A stretch of 64,000 bases of DNA from Kocuria flava (GTDB lineage Bacteria > Actinomycetota > Actinomycetes > Actinomycetales > Micrococcaceae): NCBI RefSeq assembly GCF_001482365.1, contig NZ_CP013254.1, forward strand, positions 124,001 to 188,000, given 5' to 3'. The translations under genes were made by a program, and so were the position numbers. The notes under the pieces were generated by a model, which saw only the letters and a program-made list of their open reading frames with translations, ran no database searches and was not told the DNA's origin. This document shows, in pieces, positions 1 through 9,060 of this stretch; position 1 is the stretch's first letter, and each line of letters begins with the position of its first letter.

Positions 1-3000
1 ACCCGCAGGTCCGCGCCGTGGGCCGCGAGGACGGCGGCCACCGGCGCGGGCAGCTCCTCCGCCGTGGAGACCGTCAGCGGGGAGCCGGCGCGCAGCCCGG
101 CGCCGAGCACGCGCAGCAGCTCGCCCACCGGTACGTCCCCGCCGTGGCGCACGGTCACGGGCACCGGCAGGTAGCGGAAGACGTTGCGCTCGGCGTAGAG
201 CTGCGAGACGTCGCGGGCCGCGCCGAACTCCTCCGCCCAGGCGGCGGCGTCCAGGCGCAGGGCCTGCTCGAGGCGCTCGGCCTCCGCGGCGTGGAGGAGC
301 CGCCGGGCGGCCGCGAGCAGCTCGGCGGCGGGACCGTCCCCGAGGTCGCCGCCCGTCCCGCGCGGGGCGGCGGGCACCCACCCGCCGAGGCCGGTGAGGT
401 AGTTGGGCCCGCCGGCCTTGGTGCCGGGGCCGACGGCGGACTTCTTCCACCCGCCGAAGGGCTGGCGTCGGACGATCGCCCCGGTGATGCCGCGGTTGAC
501 GTAGACGTTGCCGGCCTCGACGTGCTCGAGCCAGTAGCCGATCTCGGCGGGGTCCAGGGAGTGCAGGCCGGCGGTCAGCCCGTACTCGACCTCGTTCTGG
601 ATCGCGACGGCCTCTTCGAGGGTCTCGGCCGTCATCACGCCCAGGACGGGGCCGAAGTACTCGACCTGGTGGAACTCCGAGCCGCGGCGCACCCCGGTGC
701 GGACGCCGGGGGTCCACAGCCGGCCCTCGTCGTCGAGCCGGCGCGGCTCGACCAGCCAGGACTGGCCCTCCTCGAGGGTGGTCAGCGCCCGGAGCAGCTT
801 GCCGGAGGCGGGCTCGGTGAGCGGGCCCATCTGCGCGGCGGGGTTCGTGGCACGGTCCACGGTCAGGGAGGTGACCGCGTCGAGCAGCTGGTCGCGGAAC
901 CGGCGCGAGCGCGCCACCGAGCCGACGAGGACCACCAGCGAGGCGGCCGAGCACTTCTGGCCGGCGTGGCCGAAGGCGGAGTGGGCCACGTCCTTGGCCG
1001 CCAGGTCGAGGTCCGCGCTGGGGGTGACGACCAGGGCGTTCTTCCCGGAGGTCTCCGCCAGCAGGGGCAGGTCGGGGCGGAAGGAGCGGAACAGCTCGGC
1101 GGTCTCGTAGGCGCCCGTGAGGACGACCCGCTCCACCGCCGGGTGGGCGATCAGCTGCCGGCCGAGGGCCCGCTCCTCGAGGTCGACCAGGGACAGCACG
1201 GCGCGGTCGATCCCGGCGGCGTCGAGGGCCTCCCAGATCGCCTCGGCGACCACGGCCCCGCAGCGGCGGGTGGGGCCGGCGGGCTTGAAGACCACCGGGG
1301 AGCCCGCGGCGAGGGCGGACAGGGCGGAGCCGGCGGGGATCGCCACCGGGAAGTTCCACGGCGGGGTCACCACGGTCAGCCGCGACGGGACGAAGCGGGC
1401 GCCGTCGACGTCGTCGAGCTCGCGGGCGCGCTCGGCGTAGTAGTGGGCGAAGTCGATCGCCTCGCTGACCTCGGGGTCGGACTGGTCCAGGGTCTTGCCC
1501 GCCTCGGCGGCGGCGACCTCGAGCAGCTCGGCCCGGCGGGCGGCGAGGGCGTCGCCGGCCCGGTGGAGCACCGCGGCCCGCTGCGCGCCGGAGAGCCCGG
1601 CCCAGCCGCGCCCGGCATCCAGGGCGGCGGTCACGACCTCCTCGAGCTCGTCCTCCGTGCGCAGCCGGGCGGCGGCGACGGTGGCGGCCCCGGCGCGGGA
1701 GCCGGGCACCCGGGCGAGGATCTCCCGACCCCAGGCGCGGTTGACGGCCACGGCGGGGTCGGTGTCGGGCGTGCTCGCGAAGTCCTCGGCGGGGACCGGG
1801 GGCTCGGGGCGGGTGCGGTCCTGGACCCGGTGGGGGGCCGGCACGGTGTCGTCGAGCGCGGCCAGGGAGGCGAGGAAGCGCTGCCGCTCGCGCTCGAAGG
1901 CGTGCTCGTTGCCGGCGAGCTCGAAGACGGCGGACATGAAGTTCTCGGGGCTGGAGCCCTCCTCGAGGCGGCGGACGAGGTAGGCGATGGCGACGTCGAA
2001 CTCCGCGGCGTGCACCACGGGGGTGTAGAGCAGCAGGGAGCCGACCTCGCGCCGGACGGCCTCGGCCTGGCCGGTGGCCATGCCCAGGAGCATCTCGAAC
2101 TCCACGGCCCCGCGCACCCCGCGCCGGCCGGCGAGCAGCCAGGCGAAGGCGACGTCGAAGAGGTTGTGCCCGGCCACGCCGATGCGCACGGCGTCCGTGT
2201 GCTCCGGGCGCAGGGCGTAGTCGAGGACCCGCTTGTAGTGGGTGTCGGAGTCCTGCTTGGTGGACCAGGTGGCCAGGGGCCAGTCGTGCAGGGAGGCCTC
2301 CACGCGCTCCATCGGCAGGTTGGCGCCCTTGACCACGCGCACCTTCACCGGCGCGCCGCCGGCGGCGCGGCGGGCGGCGGCCCACTCCTGGAGGCGGATC
2401 ATCGCGGCCAGGGAGTCGGGCAGGTAGGCCTGCAGGACGATCCCGGCCTCGAGGTGCTTGAAGCGGGGCTGCTCGAGCAGGCGGGTGAAGACCGCGACCG
2501 TCAGGTCGAGGTCCTTGTACTCCTCCATGTCGAGGTTGACGAACTTCGGCTCGGGGGACGCCGCGGCCTGCTCGTAGAGCGGGGCGAGCTTGTCGACCAC
2601 CTCGGCCACGGCCTCGTCGAAGGCCCACGGGGAGTGCGGGCCGACCACGGAGGAGACCTTCACGGAGACGTAGTCGACGTCCGGGCGGGCCAGCAGCGCG
2701 CGGGTGCCCTCCAGCCGGCGGTCGGCCTCGCGGGTGCCGAGCACGGCCTCGCCGAGCAGGTTGAGGTTGAGCCGGACCCCCTCGGTGCGGATCGCCGCGA
2801 TCGAGCGCCCGAGCCGGCGCGGGTCGGCGTCCACGATCAGGTGCCCGACCATCTCGCGCAGCGCCCGGCGCGCGGCGGGGACGACGAGGCGGGGGGCCGC
2901 CGGGGCGAGGGCGCCGCCGGCGCGGACGGCCCCGCGCAGGTACCAGGGCAGGAACGCCGGGACGCGCGGGGCGAGCCGGGCCAGGTTGCGGGCGGCCACG

Positions 3001-3251
3001 GCGTCGTCCTCGGGGCGGACCACGCCGTCGACGAAGCCGACCGTGAAGTCCAGGCCGTGCGGGTCCTTCAGGACCCCGGCGAGGTGGCGGGCGGCGGCGT
3101 CGGCCGGGTACTGCTCGGCCTCGGCCAGCCAGCGGCGCACGAGGGCGACGGCCTCCTCGGCCAGCCCCTCGGGCAGGAACGCGTGGGCGGCGGGATCCGG
3201 CGCGGGGCACTCGTGCAGGACGGGGGCGGCCGGGGCGGGGACGGTGGTCAT
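1..3251 (-). CDS. putA: PutA: bifunctional proline dehydrogenase / L-glutamate-gamma-semialdehyde dehydrogenase (3' end outside window)
   Basis: Oxidises proline to glutamate in two steps: an FAD-dependent proline dehydrogenase makes pyrroline-5-carboxylate, and an NAD-dependent aldehyde dehydrogenase makes glutamate. About 1083 codons are in the window; the C-terminus runs off the left edge. The N-terminal half (to about residue 480) carries proline dehydrogenase signatures such as GIVLQAYLPDS and FEMLLGMA. The second half is an aldehyde dehydrogenase with the active-site glutamate in ETSGKN (near residue 732) and the nucleophilic cysteine in GHAGQKCSA (near residue 766). The ATG at 3251 gives MTTVPAPAAP. 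The gene is divergent from a LysR regulator with about 147 bases between them, the usual setting for a substrate-responsive catabolic gene. Identity is secure; the real C-terminal length is unknown here. Confidence 0.95.
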   Translation of the reverse strand, partial: MTTVPAPAAPVLHECPAPDPAAHAFLPEGLAEEAVALVRRWLAEAEQYPADAAARHLAGVLKDPHGLDFTVGFVDGVVRPEDDAVAARNLARLAPRVPAFLPWYLRGAVRAGGALAPAAPRLVVPAARRALREMVGHLIVDADPRRLGRSIAAIRTEGVRLNLNLLGEAVLGTREADRRLEGTRALLARPDVDYVSVKVSSVVGPHSPWAFDEAVAEVVDKLAPLYEQAAASPEPKFVNLDMEEYKDLDLTVAVFTRLLEQPRFKHLEAGIVLQAYLPDSLAAMIRLQEWAAARRAAGGAPVKVRVVKGANLPMERVEASLHDWPLATWSTKQDSDTHYKRVLDYALRPEHTDAVRIGVAGHNLFDVAFAWLLAGRRGVRGAVEFEMLLGMATGQAEAVRREVGSLLLYTPVVHAAEFDVAIAYLVRRLEEGSSPENFMSAVFELAGNEHAFERERQRFLASLAALDDTVPAPHRVQDRTRPEPPVPAEDFASTPDTDPAVAVNRAWGREILARVPGSRAGAATVAAARLRTEDELEEVVTAALDAGRGWAGLSGAQRAAVLHRAGDALAARRAELLEVAAAEAGKTLDQSDPEVSEAIDFAHYYAERARELDDVDGARFVPSRLTVVTPPWNFPVAIPAGSALSALAAGSPVVFKPAGPTRRCGAVVAEAIWEALDAAGIDRAVLSLVDLEERALGRQLIAHPAVERVVLTGAYETAELFRSFRPDLPLLAETSGKNALVVTPSADLDLAAKDVAHSAFGHAGQKCSAASLVVLVGSVARSRRFRDQLLDAVTSLTVDRATNPAAQMGPLTEPASGKLLRALTTLEEGQSWLVEPRRLDDEGRLWTPGVRTGVRRGSEFHQVEYFGPVLGVMTAETLEEAVAIQNEVEYGLTAGLHSLDPAEIGYWLEHVEAGNVYVNRGITGAIVRRQPFGGWKKSAVGPGTKAGGPNYLTGLGGWVPAAPRGTGGDLGDGPAAELLAAARRLLHAAEAERLEQALRLDAAAWAEEFGAARDVSQLYAERNVFRYLPVPVTVRHGGDVPVGELLRVLGAGLRAGSPLTVSTAEELPAPVAAVLAAHGADLR

Positions 3252-3292
3252 GTGGCTGCTCCGCTCGTGGAGGGGGACGTGTGGTCCATCCC

Positions 3293-3326
3293 ACTATGGG
3301 GCCGCAGTGCGTTCGGATACAGTGAA
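3293..3326. promoter_or_regulatory. putA/LysR divergent promoter region
   Basis: On the minus strand, CATAGT (3293-3298) is a plausible -10 box for putA with about a 35-base leader. On the plus strand, TACAGT (3318-3323) is a plausible -10 box for the regulator. TTC (3312-3314) and GAA (3324-3326) form a small inverted repeat around it, as expected of a LysR-type site. The -35 boxes are weak, so this is pattern reading only. Confidence 0.35.
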
Positions 3327-3398
3327 TGTTCTCGACGGGTGTTCGTCGGCGGAGCCGATGGATCGTGGGGCCGGGCATCCCGGCGGACGGGAGGGGCC

Positions 3399-4322
3399 GT
3401 GCTCGACGTCCGGCGGCTGCGGCTGCTGCGGGAGCTGGCGCTGCGCGGCACGCTCGCGGAGGTGGCCGAGGCCCTGAGCTTCAGCCCGTCCTCGGTCTCC
3501 CAGCAGCTGTCCGTGCTCGAGAAGGAGGCCGGGGTCGAGCTGCTGCGCAAGGTGGGGCGGCGCGTGCAGCTGACCCCGCAGGCGGAGATCCTCGTGGCGC
3601 GCACCGCGGAGCTGCTCGACGTCCTCGAGCGGGCGGAGGCCGACCTCGCGGCGTCGCTGAGCACGGTCACCGGCACCGTGCGGGTGGCCGTGTTCCAGTC
3701 GGCCGCGCTGGCGCTGCTGCCCGGGGCGCTGAGCGGGATGCGCCTGCGCTACCCCGAGGTGCGGGTCGAGATGGCCCAGACCGAGCCGGAGCGGGCCCTG
3801 TACGAGACGTGGATCCGCGAGTTCGACCTCGTGGTGGCCGAGCAGTACCCGGGCCACGCCGCGGCCCACCACCCCGACCTGGACCGGCGGGAGCTGGTCG
3901 CGGACGCGATCCGCCTGGCCGTCCCTCCCGAGGGGCCGTGGTCGGGGATCACCGCCCTCGAGCAGGCGCGGGAGCTGCCCTGGGTGATGGAGCCCCGCGG
4001 GGCGGCCTCCCGGCACTGGGACGAGCAGCTGTGCCGGCGGGCCGGCTTCGAGCCGGACGTGCGCTACGAGACCGCGGACCTGCAGGCCCAGACCCGGCTG
4101 GTGGCCTCGGGGCACGCCGTGGCGCTGATGCCGGACCTGATGTGGACGGCCGCGCCCAGCCCCTGCCGGCTGATCGCCCTGCCCGGCGGCCCGCGGCGCA
4201 CCGTCTTCACGTCCGTGCGCGGGTCGAGCGCGCGCCGGCCGGCGATCCTGGCGGTGCGCCAGGCCCTCGAGGAGGTCGCGGCGGAGCTGAGCGCCCGGAT
4301 GGAGCCCGGGGCGCCCGCCTGA
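3399..4322 (+). CDS. LysR-family transcriptional regulator, probable putA regulator
   Basis: A 307-residue LysR-type regulator. An N-terminal winged helix-turn-helix (LRLLRELALRGTLAEVAEAL followed by SPSSVSQQLSVLEKEAG) covers roughly residues 5-65. The substrate-binding fold starts near GTVRVAVFQSAAL and runs to the end. The reading frame is open far upstream, but homology begins at the GTG at 3399, so that start is chosen. It is transcribed divergently from putA, and the intergenic region can serve both. The inference is that it senses proline or a related amino acid and controls putA; the sequence shows only the family and the position. Confidence 0.88.
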   Translation: MLDVRRLRLLRELALRGTLAEVAEALSFSPSSVSQQLSVLEKEAGVELLRKVGRRVQLTPQAEILVARTAELLDVLERAEADLAASLSTVTGTVRVAVFQSAALALLPGALSGMRLRYPEVRVEMAQTEPERALYETWIREFDLVVAEQYPGHAAAHHPDLDRRELVADAIRLAVPPEGPWSGITALEQARELPWVMEPRGAASRHWDEQLCRRAGFEPDVRYETADLQAQTRLVASGHAVALMPDLMWTAAPSPCRLIALPGGPRRTVFTSVRGSSARRPAILAVRQALEEVAAELSARMEPGAPA

Positions 4323-4335
4323 GCGCAGCGGCCGG

Positions 4336-4893
4336 TCAGTCCCGGGCCCGACCCGGGGCGCCGGCCGCCAGGGCCGCGCGCAGCCGCTCGTCGGCGAGCT
4401 GCTCGCGCAGCCAGGGGCTGAGCAGGAACGGGGCGGCCTCGACGGCGGCGAGCAGCTCGCCGGGGCGGATCCAGGCGGTCTCCGCGACCTCCTCCGGCAG
4501 CGGGTGCGGGGTGCCCGAGGCGCGGGCGAGGTAGACGGGGCAGAACTCGTTCTCCACGATCCCGGAGGCGTCCACGGCCCGGTAGCGGAACTCGGGCAGC
4601 ACGGGGACGACGTCCGTGACGGCGAAGCCGAGCTCCTGGCCCGCCCGGCGGGCGATGCCCTCCTCGAACGGCTCGCCGGGGCCGGGATGGCCGCAGAAGC
4701 TGTTGGTCCACACCCCCGGCCAGGTGCGCTTGGACAGCGCGCGGCGGGTCAGCAGCAGCCGCCCGTCGTCGTCGAGGACGTAGCAGGAGAAGGCCAGGTG
4801 CAGCGGGGTGTCCTCGGTGTGCACCTCCGCCTTGGGCGCGGTGCCGACGGGTCGGTGGGCGTCGTCCAGCAGGACGACCTCTTCGCGGGCCAT
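4336..4893 (-). CDS. idi: Isopentenyl-diphosphate delta-isomerase, type I (Nudix fold)
   Basis: Interconverts isopentenyl and dimethylallyl diphosphate for carotenoid, menaquinone and polyprenol synthesis. The 185-residue protein has the type I landmarks: the catalytic cysteine in TNSFCGHPGPGEP and the acidic metal/catalytic region ENEFCPVYLAR, with a Nudix-like core between. The chosen ATG at 4893 (MAREEVVLLDD) has an AAGGAC ribosome binding site about 9 bases upstream. An 18-codon longer reading exists but its sequence is low-complexity. A type I enzyme fits an aerobic, probably pigmented actinobacterium; pigmentation is inference. Confidence 0.93.
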   Translation of the reverse strand: MAREEVVLLDDAHRPVGTAPKAEVHTEDTPLHLAFSCYVLDDDGRLLLTRRALSKRTWPGVWTNSFCGHPGPGEPFEEGIARRAGQELGFAVTDVVPVLPEFRYRAVDASGIVENEFCPVYLARASGTPHPLPEEVAETAWIRPGELLAAVEAAPFLLSPWLREQLADERLRAALAAGAPGRARD

Positions 4894-4945
4894 GGCTCTC
4901 GTCCTTCTCGGGTTCGGCGGCGCGGGGCCGCGCCCGCCGTCCCCC

Positions 4946-4951
4946 ATTGTG
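4946..4951 (-). promoter_or_regulatory. Probable -10 box for idi
   Basis: CACAAT on the minus strand about 53 bases before the idi start codon, matching the box seen at several other genes here. The predicted leader is about 45 bases and contains the ribosome binding site. Confidence 0.35.
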
Positions 4952-5948
4952 GCAGGCCCCGCGACGGGCGCGGCGGAGTGGACAACCCGGCCGCGGCCGA
5001 CGACGATCGGGCCATGCCGCGCCGCCGCTCCCCCGCTCCCCCCTGCCCCTGCGCAACGGCGTGGACCCGGTGCGGGTGCGCCTGCCCGAGGCGGACGCCT
5101 CCGGCACGGGCACGGTCCGCGGGTGGCTGCTGGCCCGGTTCCCGGCCTCGGCCGCGGAGCTCGCGGACCTGTTCGCCACCGGCGGGATCGTCGACGACGG
5201 CGGGCGGCCCCTGCCGCCGGGGGCGCCCTTCGTGCCGGGTGCCGCGGTCTGGTACCACCGGGCCCTGCCGGAGGAGCCCGAGCTGCCCGGGGACCTGCCG
5301 GTGCTGCACGAGGACGAGTGGCTGCTCGCGGTGGACAAGCCGCACGGGCTGCCCACGACCCCGCGCGGGGGCTTCGTGGCGCAGAGCGCGCTGGTGAAGC
5401 TGCGCCGGGCCCGCGGCGAGGACCGGCTCTCCCCCCTGCACCGGCTGGACCGCGGCACGGCCGGGGTGCTGCTGCTCTCCCGCGACCCCGCCACGCGCGG
5501 GCGCTTCCAGACCCTGTTCCAGGACCGGGCGGTGGCCAAGGAGTACGAGGCGCTCGCCCCGCACGACCCGGACCTGGTGCTGCCGCGGGTGGTGGCCTCC
5601 CGGATCGTCAAGGACCGCACGTGCCTGCAGGCCCGGGAGGTCCCCGGGCCGGTGAACGCGCGCACGGCGGTCGAGCGCGCCGGGGCGCCCTTCGCGGACG
5701 ACGACGGGTGCTGGGTGCGCTACCGGCTGCGGCCGGAGACGGGCCGCACCCACCAGATCCGGGTGCACCTGGCCTCCCTGGGCGTCCCCGTCCGCCACGA
5801 CCCGCTCTACCCGCGGGTCCTGCCCGCGGGCGCCGCGGGGCCGCCGCTGCAGCTGCTGGCCCGCCGGGTCTCGTTCGTCCACCCGGTCACGGGGGTGCCG
5901 CTGAGCCTGGCCTCCGGCCGCCGGCTGGCCTGCGGGGACGGCCGGTGA
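4947..5948 (+). CDS. RluA-family pseudouridine synthase (start uncertain, possible frameshift near 5'-end)
   Basis: Converts uridine to pseudouridine in rRNA or tRNA. The catalytic motif HRLDRGTAG holds the conserved aspartate, and the C-terminal RLRPETGRTHQIRVHL block is typical of the family. The conserved frame is open from a TTG at 4947, but family-like sequence begins at RSPLPLRNGVDPVRVRLPE (about 5034). The only good-looking ATG (5014, MPRRRSP) is in another frame and would join this one after a one-base insertion in the C-run near 5030. The candidates are TTG 4947, GTG 5061, or ATG 5014 with a frameshift. The stop overlaps the GTG of the next gene, suggesting coupling. Family is certain; the start and the exact RNA target are not. 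Confidence 0.85.
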   Translation: MWQAPRRARRSGQPGRGRRRSGHAAPPLPRSPLPLRNGVDPVRVRLPEADASGTGTVRGWLLARFPASAAELADLFATGGIVDDGGRPLPPGAPFVPGAAVWYHRALPEEPELPGDLPVLHEDEWLLAVDKPHGLPTTPRGGFVAQSALVKLRRARGEDRLSPLHRLDRGTAGVLLLSRDPATRGRFQTLFQDRAVAKEYEALAPHDPDLVLPRVVASRIVKDRTCLQAREVPGPVNARTAVERAGAPFADDDGCWVRYRLRPETGRTHQIRVHLASLGVPVRHDPLYPRVLPAGAAGPPLQLLARRVSFVHPVTGVPLSLASGRRLACGDGR

Positions 5949-7144
5949 GCGGCACCGGGGCACCGGGCTCCCGGCGGGTGCCGGCCCCCGACGTGGCCCG
6001 GGGGCTGATGCTGTGGGTCATCGCCGTCGCCAACGTCACCGTGTGGCTGTGGGACGCCGGGCCCCTGGGCGGGCTGCGCGACCGGCCCCTGGGCACGGGT
6101 GCGTCCACGGGAGCGTGGACGGCCGACGACGCCGTGAACCTCGCCCTGTCCGCCCTCGTGGACGGGCGCGGCTTCCCGCTGTTCTCGTTCCTCGTCGGCT
6201 ACGGGGTCGGCCAGCTCGCCGCCCGGGAGGCGGCACGGGGCGCCGACCCGCCCGCCGTGCGCTCCGTGCTGCTGCGCCGCTACGCGTGGCTCGCGCCGAT
6301 CGGGGCGGCGCACGCGGTGCTGCTGTTCCCGGGGGACATCGTCACCGCCTACGCCGTGGGCGGGGTGCTCCTGGCCCTGCTCGTCCACGACAGCACGCGC
6401 CTGCTGCTGGCCCTGGCCGGGGCGGGCACGGTGCTGACCGCCCTCTACGGCGCCGCCTCCGCGGTCGCGGTCGACGGGCGCACCGCCTTCCCCGGCCTGC
6501 ACGCCCCGACGGCCGCCGAGCACCTGGCCGCCACGGTCGCCGAGGGGCTCGGGGTCGTGGCCTACGCCCCGCTCCAGCTGCTCGGGCTGCTGCCCATGAT
6601 GCTGCTCGGCCTCGCGCTCAGCCGCACCCGCGTCCTCGAGCGGCCCGCCCCGCACCGGCGGACGGTCCTGCTCGTCGCCGCGGCCTCGGTCGGGGCCGGG
6701 CTGCTCACCGGGACGGGCACGGGGCTGTTCACCACCGGGCGGATCGACCCGGCCCCCGGCCCCCTGGCGCTGCTGACGGCCGCCGACGCCGTGACCGGTG
6801 CCGCCCAGGGGATCGCCTACGCCCTGCTGATCGCGGTGGTCTGCGACCGGGTGCTGCACGGGGCCCCGGCCGGCCCGGCGCACCCCGTGCTGTGGGCGCT
6901 GCAGGCCCTCGGGCGGCGCTCCCTCAGCGGCTACCTCGCCCAGTCCGTGCTGTTCACCGTGCTCATGCCGCCCTGGGCCCTCGGCCTCGGCGAGGACCTC
7001 GGCCCCGTGGACGCGCTGCTGGCCGGCACGTGCGTGTGGCTGCTCACCCTGCTCGCGGCCGTGCTGCTGGAGCACCGGGGCCGGCCCGGGCCCGCCGAGA
7101 CCCTGCACCGGCGCCTGCACCTGGCCCGGCGCGTAGGCTCGTAG
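5945..7144 (+). CDS. DUF418-type integral membrane protein
   Basis: A 399-residue, strongly hydrophobic protein with roughly ten membrane segments. It opens with the typical VARGLMLWVIAVANVTVW segment and carries a GRRSLSGYLAQSVLFTVLM block near the C-terminus, both recalling the DUF418 (YeiB-like) family, whose function is not established. The GTG start at 5945 overlaps the stop codon of the pseudouridine synthase gene (GTGA), so translation is probably coupled. No signal peptide or catalytic motif is visible. Confidence 0.75.
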   Translation: MSGTGAPGSRRVPAPDVARGLMLWVIAVANVTVWLWDAGPLGGLRDRPLGTGASTGAWTADDAVNLALSALVDGRGFPLFSFLVGYGVGQLAAREAARGADPPAVRSVLLRRYAWLAPIGAAHAVLLFPGDIVTAYAVGGVLLALLVHDSTRLLLALAGAGTVLTALYGAASAVAVDGRTAFPGLHAPTAAEHLAATVAEGLGVVAYAPLQLLGLLPMMLLGLALSRTRVLERPAPHRRTVLLVAAASVGAGLLTGTGTGLFTTGRIDPAPGPLALLTAADAVTGAAQGIAYALLIAVVCDRVLHGAPAGPAHPVLWALQALGRRSLSGYLAQSVLFTVLMPPWALGLGEDLGPVDALLAGTCVWLLTLLAAVLLEHRGRPGPAETLHRRLHLARRVGS

Positions 7145-7209
7145 CCGGGATCCGCCCGGGCACCCCGGCCGGGCCCCGACCCCTCCCGTCCCCCTGTCCA
7201 GGAGCCGCC

Positions 7210-8430
7210 ATGACCCCCGTCCCCGGTCCCGTCCCCCTCCTCCCGGCCGCCGGCGCCCCCGCCGCCGCCCGCGCGGAGACCGCCGCCCGCTCGGTCCGGC
7301 GACTGTTCGGCGGGCGGGCCCTCGGGGTGCCGGGGACCCTGCTGGGCGCCCCCGCGCTGCCGCGCCCGGCCTCCCGGCGGGCGCCGTGGCACTACTGGTG
7401 GCAGGCGCACCTGCTCGACGCCCTCGTCGACGCCGGCCGGCGCGCCCTCGCCGCCGGGGACCGCCCGGCCGCCCGGGCGGCGGCCCGCGACGGCCACCGG
7501 CTGCTGCGCGGGATCACCCTGCGCAGCGGCGGGCGCGTGGACCGCAACTCCTACTACGACGACATGGCGTGGCTGCTGCTGGCCGTGGGCCGCCTCGCCG
7601 GCCTGGACCGGGAGCTCGGGGACCGCCCCGGCCTGGACTGCCTCGACGCCGGGGCGGCGCTGCTGGCCCGGCTCGAGCGCGGCCACACCGGCGACCTCGG
7701 CGGCGGGGTGTTCTGGAACGACGCCCACGACTACAAGAACACCGCCTCCTCGGCCCCTGCCGCGCTCGCCTTCGTGCGCACCCACCGCCCGGAGCGGGCC
7801 GACGCCGTGCTGACGTGGCTCGACGCCGTGCTGTGGGACCCGGAGCGCCGGGTCTACCTGGACGGGGTGCGGCTGGTCGCGGCGGGCTCCGGCACCGAGG
7901 TGACGCGCCTGGACCGCGGCCTGCACAGCTACAACGCGGGTCCCGTGCTGGGCGCGATGCTCGAGCTCGCCGACGCCCCCGGGACGGGCCCCGCGCGGCG
8001 GCGGGAGCTGCTCGAGCGGGCGGGCGCCGTCGTCGAGGGCGCGGCCGGCGCGTTCGCCCGCGAGCACGCGGGCGCCCCGGTGCTGGCCACCCACGGCGGC
8101 GGCGACGGCGGGCTGTTCACGGGCATCCTGGCCCGCTACCTCGCGGACGCCGCGGGCCACCCGGGACTCGACGGGCGGGCCCGGACCGCGGCGGCCGGGC
8201 TCGTGGCCGCGACCGCCGAGGCCCTGTGGGCGGGGCGGCGGGAGTTCGACCCGGCCGTGGACTTCGCCGACCCCGGGGCCGGCGGGTCCGGGGAGACGGT
8301 GGCGATCTTCTCCCCCGACCCGTTCCGCCCCGCCGACGAGGCGCAGCGGCCCGGGGTCCCGGTGGAGCTGTCCACCCAGGTCCAGGCCTGGACGGTGCTC
8401 GAGGCCGCCGCCCGCTCCGCTGAGCGCTGA
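7210..8430 (+). CDS. Glycoside hydrolase family 76-like protein
   Basis: A 406-residue alpha/alpha-barrel-type protein resembling GH76 (endo-alpha-1,6-mannanase family). The adjacent aspartates in NSYYDDMAWLLLAVGR (residues about 117 and 118) match the catalytic DD pair of GH76. FWNDAHDYKNTASSAPAAL and LHSYNAGPVLGAMLELA are further family-like blocks. The ATG at 7210 has a perfect AGGAG site 5 bases upstream. There is no clear signal peptide, so the protein may be cytoplasmic and act on an intracellular glycan; that is unusual for secreted mannanases and is inference. Confidence 0.8.
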   Translation: MTPVPGPVPLLPAAGAPAAARAETAARSVRRLFGGRALGVPGTLLGAPALPRPASRRAPWHYWWQAHLLDALVDAGRRALAAGDRPAARAAARDGHRLLRGITLRSGGRVDRNSYYDDMAWLLLAVGRLAGLDRELGDRPGLDCLDAGAALLARLERGHTGDLGGGVFWNDAHDYKNTASSAPAALAFVRTHRPERADAVLTWLDAVLWDPERRVYLDGVRLVAAGSGTEVTRLDRGLHSYNAGPVLGAMLELADAPGTGPARRRELLERAGAVVEGAAGAFAREHAGAPVLATHGGGDGGLFTGILARYLADAAGHPGLDGRARTAAAGLVAATAEALWAGRREFDPAVDFADPGAGGSGETVAIFSPDPFRPADEAQRPGVPVELSTQVQAWTVLEAAARSAER

Positions 8431-8480
8431 ACCGGCGGGTCGGCGCCCCCGCGCCCGTGGCCGCGGCGGGGCCCGTGGGA

Positions 8481-8486
8481 TAGAAC
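8481..8486 (+). promoter_or_regulatory. -10 box of a leaderless promoter
   Basis: TAGAAC ends 6 bases before the ATG at 8493 and no ribosome binding site is present, so transcription probably starts at the start codon. Confidence 0.5.
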
Positions 8487-8492
8487 AGGGTC

Positions 8493-9035
8493 ATGAACTT
8501 CCTCCGCACCCCCGACCCGAACCCCGGCTGGCTCAACGAGGACGACCTGCGGGAGGCCCGGCGGCGCCTGCCCATGGTCTACGTGCAGGCCCTGCCGGTG
8601 CGGCTCGACCCGCTGGGCTACCTCTCGGAGATCGGCCTGCTCCTGCAGGCGACCCCCGAGGGCGAGATGATGTACACCTTCGTGTCGGGACGGGTGATGT
8701 ACCGGGAGACGATCCGGGCGGCGCTGCTGCGCCACCTCGAGAAGGACCTGGGGGCGATGGCGTTCCCGCAGCTGCCCGTCTCGACCACCCCCTTCGCCGT
8801 CGCGGAGTTCTTCCCCTCCCCCTCGGAGACGGGGCTCACCGACGACCGCCAGCACGCCGTGGCGCTGAGCTACCTGGTGCCGGTGCGCGGGGAGTGCAGC
8901 CCCCGCCAGGACGCCCTGCAGCTGTCGTGGCTGACCCCCGAGGAGGCGCTGAGCCCCGAGGTCCAGGCCGAGTTCGCCGGGGGCCGCGGGGACCTGGTGC
9001 GCCAGGCCGTCGCCCACGCCGGCTGGGGCCGCTGA
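8493..9035 (+). CDS. Nudix-fold family protein (DUF4916-like)
   Basis: A 180-residue protein conserved in actinobacteria, resembling DUF4916 / Nudix hydrolase family proteins. Landmarks are GWLNEDDLREARRRLPMVYV at the N-terminus and GLLLQATPEGEMMYTFVSG. A canonical Nudix box (GX5EX7REUXEEXGU) is not obvious; the corresponding helix reads ETIRAALLRHLEKDLGAM, so hydrolase activity is uncertain. The start is fixed by the leaderless promoter just upstream. It stands alone, convergent with the FUSC gene. Confidence 0.75.
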   Translation: MNFLRTPDPNPGWLNEDDLREARRRLPMVYVQALPVRLDPLGYLSEIGLLLQATPEGEMMYTFVSGRVMYRETIRAALLRHLEKDLGAMAFPQLPVSTTPFAVAEFFPSPSETGLTDDRQHAVALSYLVPVRGECSPRQDALQLSWLTPEEALSPEVQAEFAGGRGDLVRQAVAHAGWGR

Positions 9036-9060
9036 CGGCCCTGCCCGGTCCGGGCCCCGG

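Noticed and set aside
18..3290. A very long plus-strand open frame across the first 3.3 kb
   Set aside because: It is an antisense shadow of putA; only its 3'-part from GTG 3399 (the LysR gene) has recognisable sequence. High G+C produces many such frames throughout the window.
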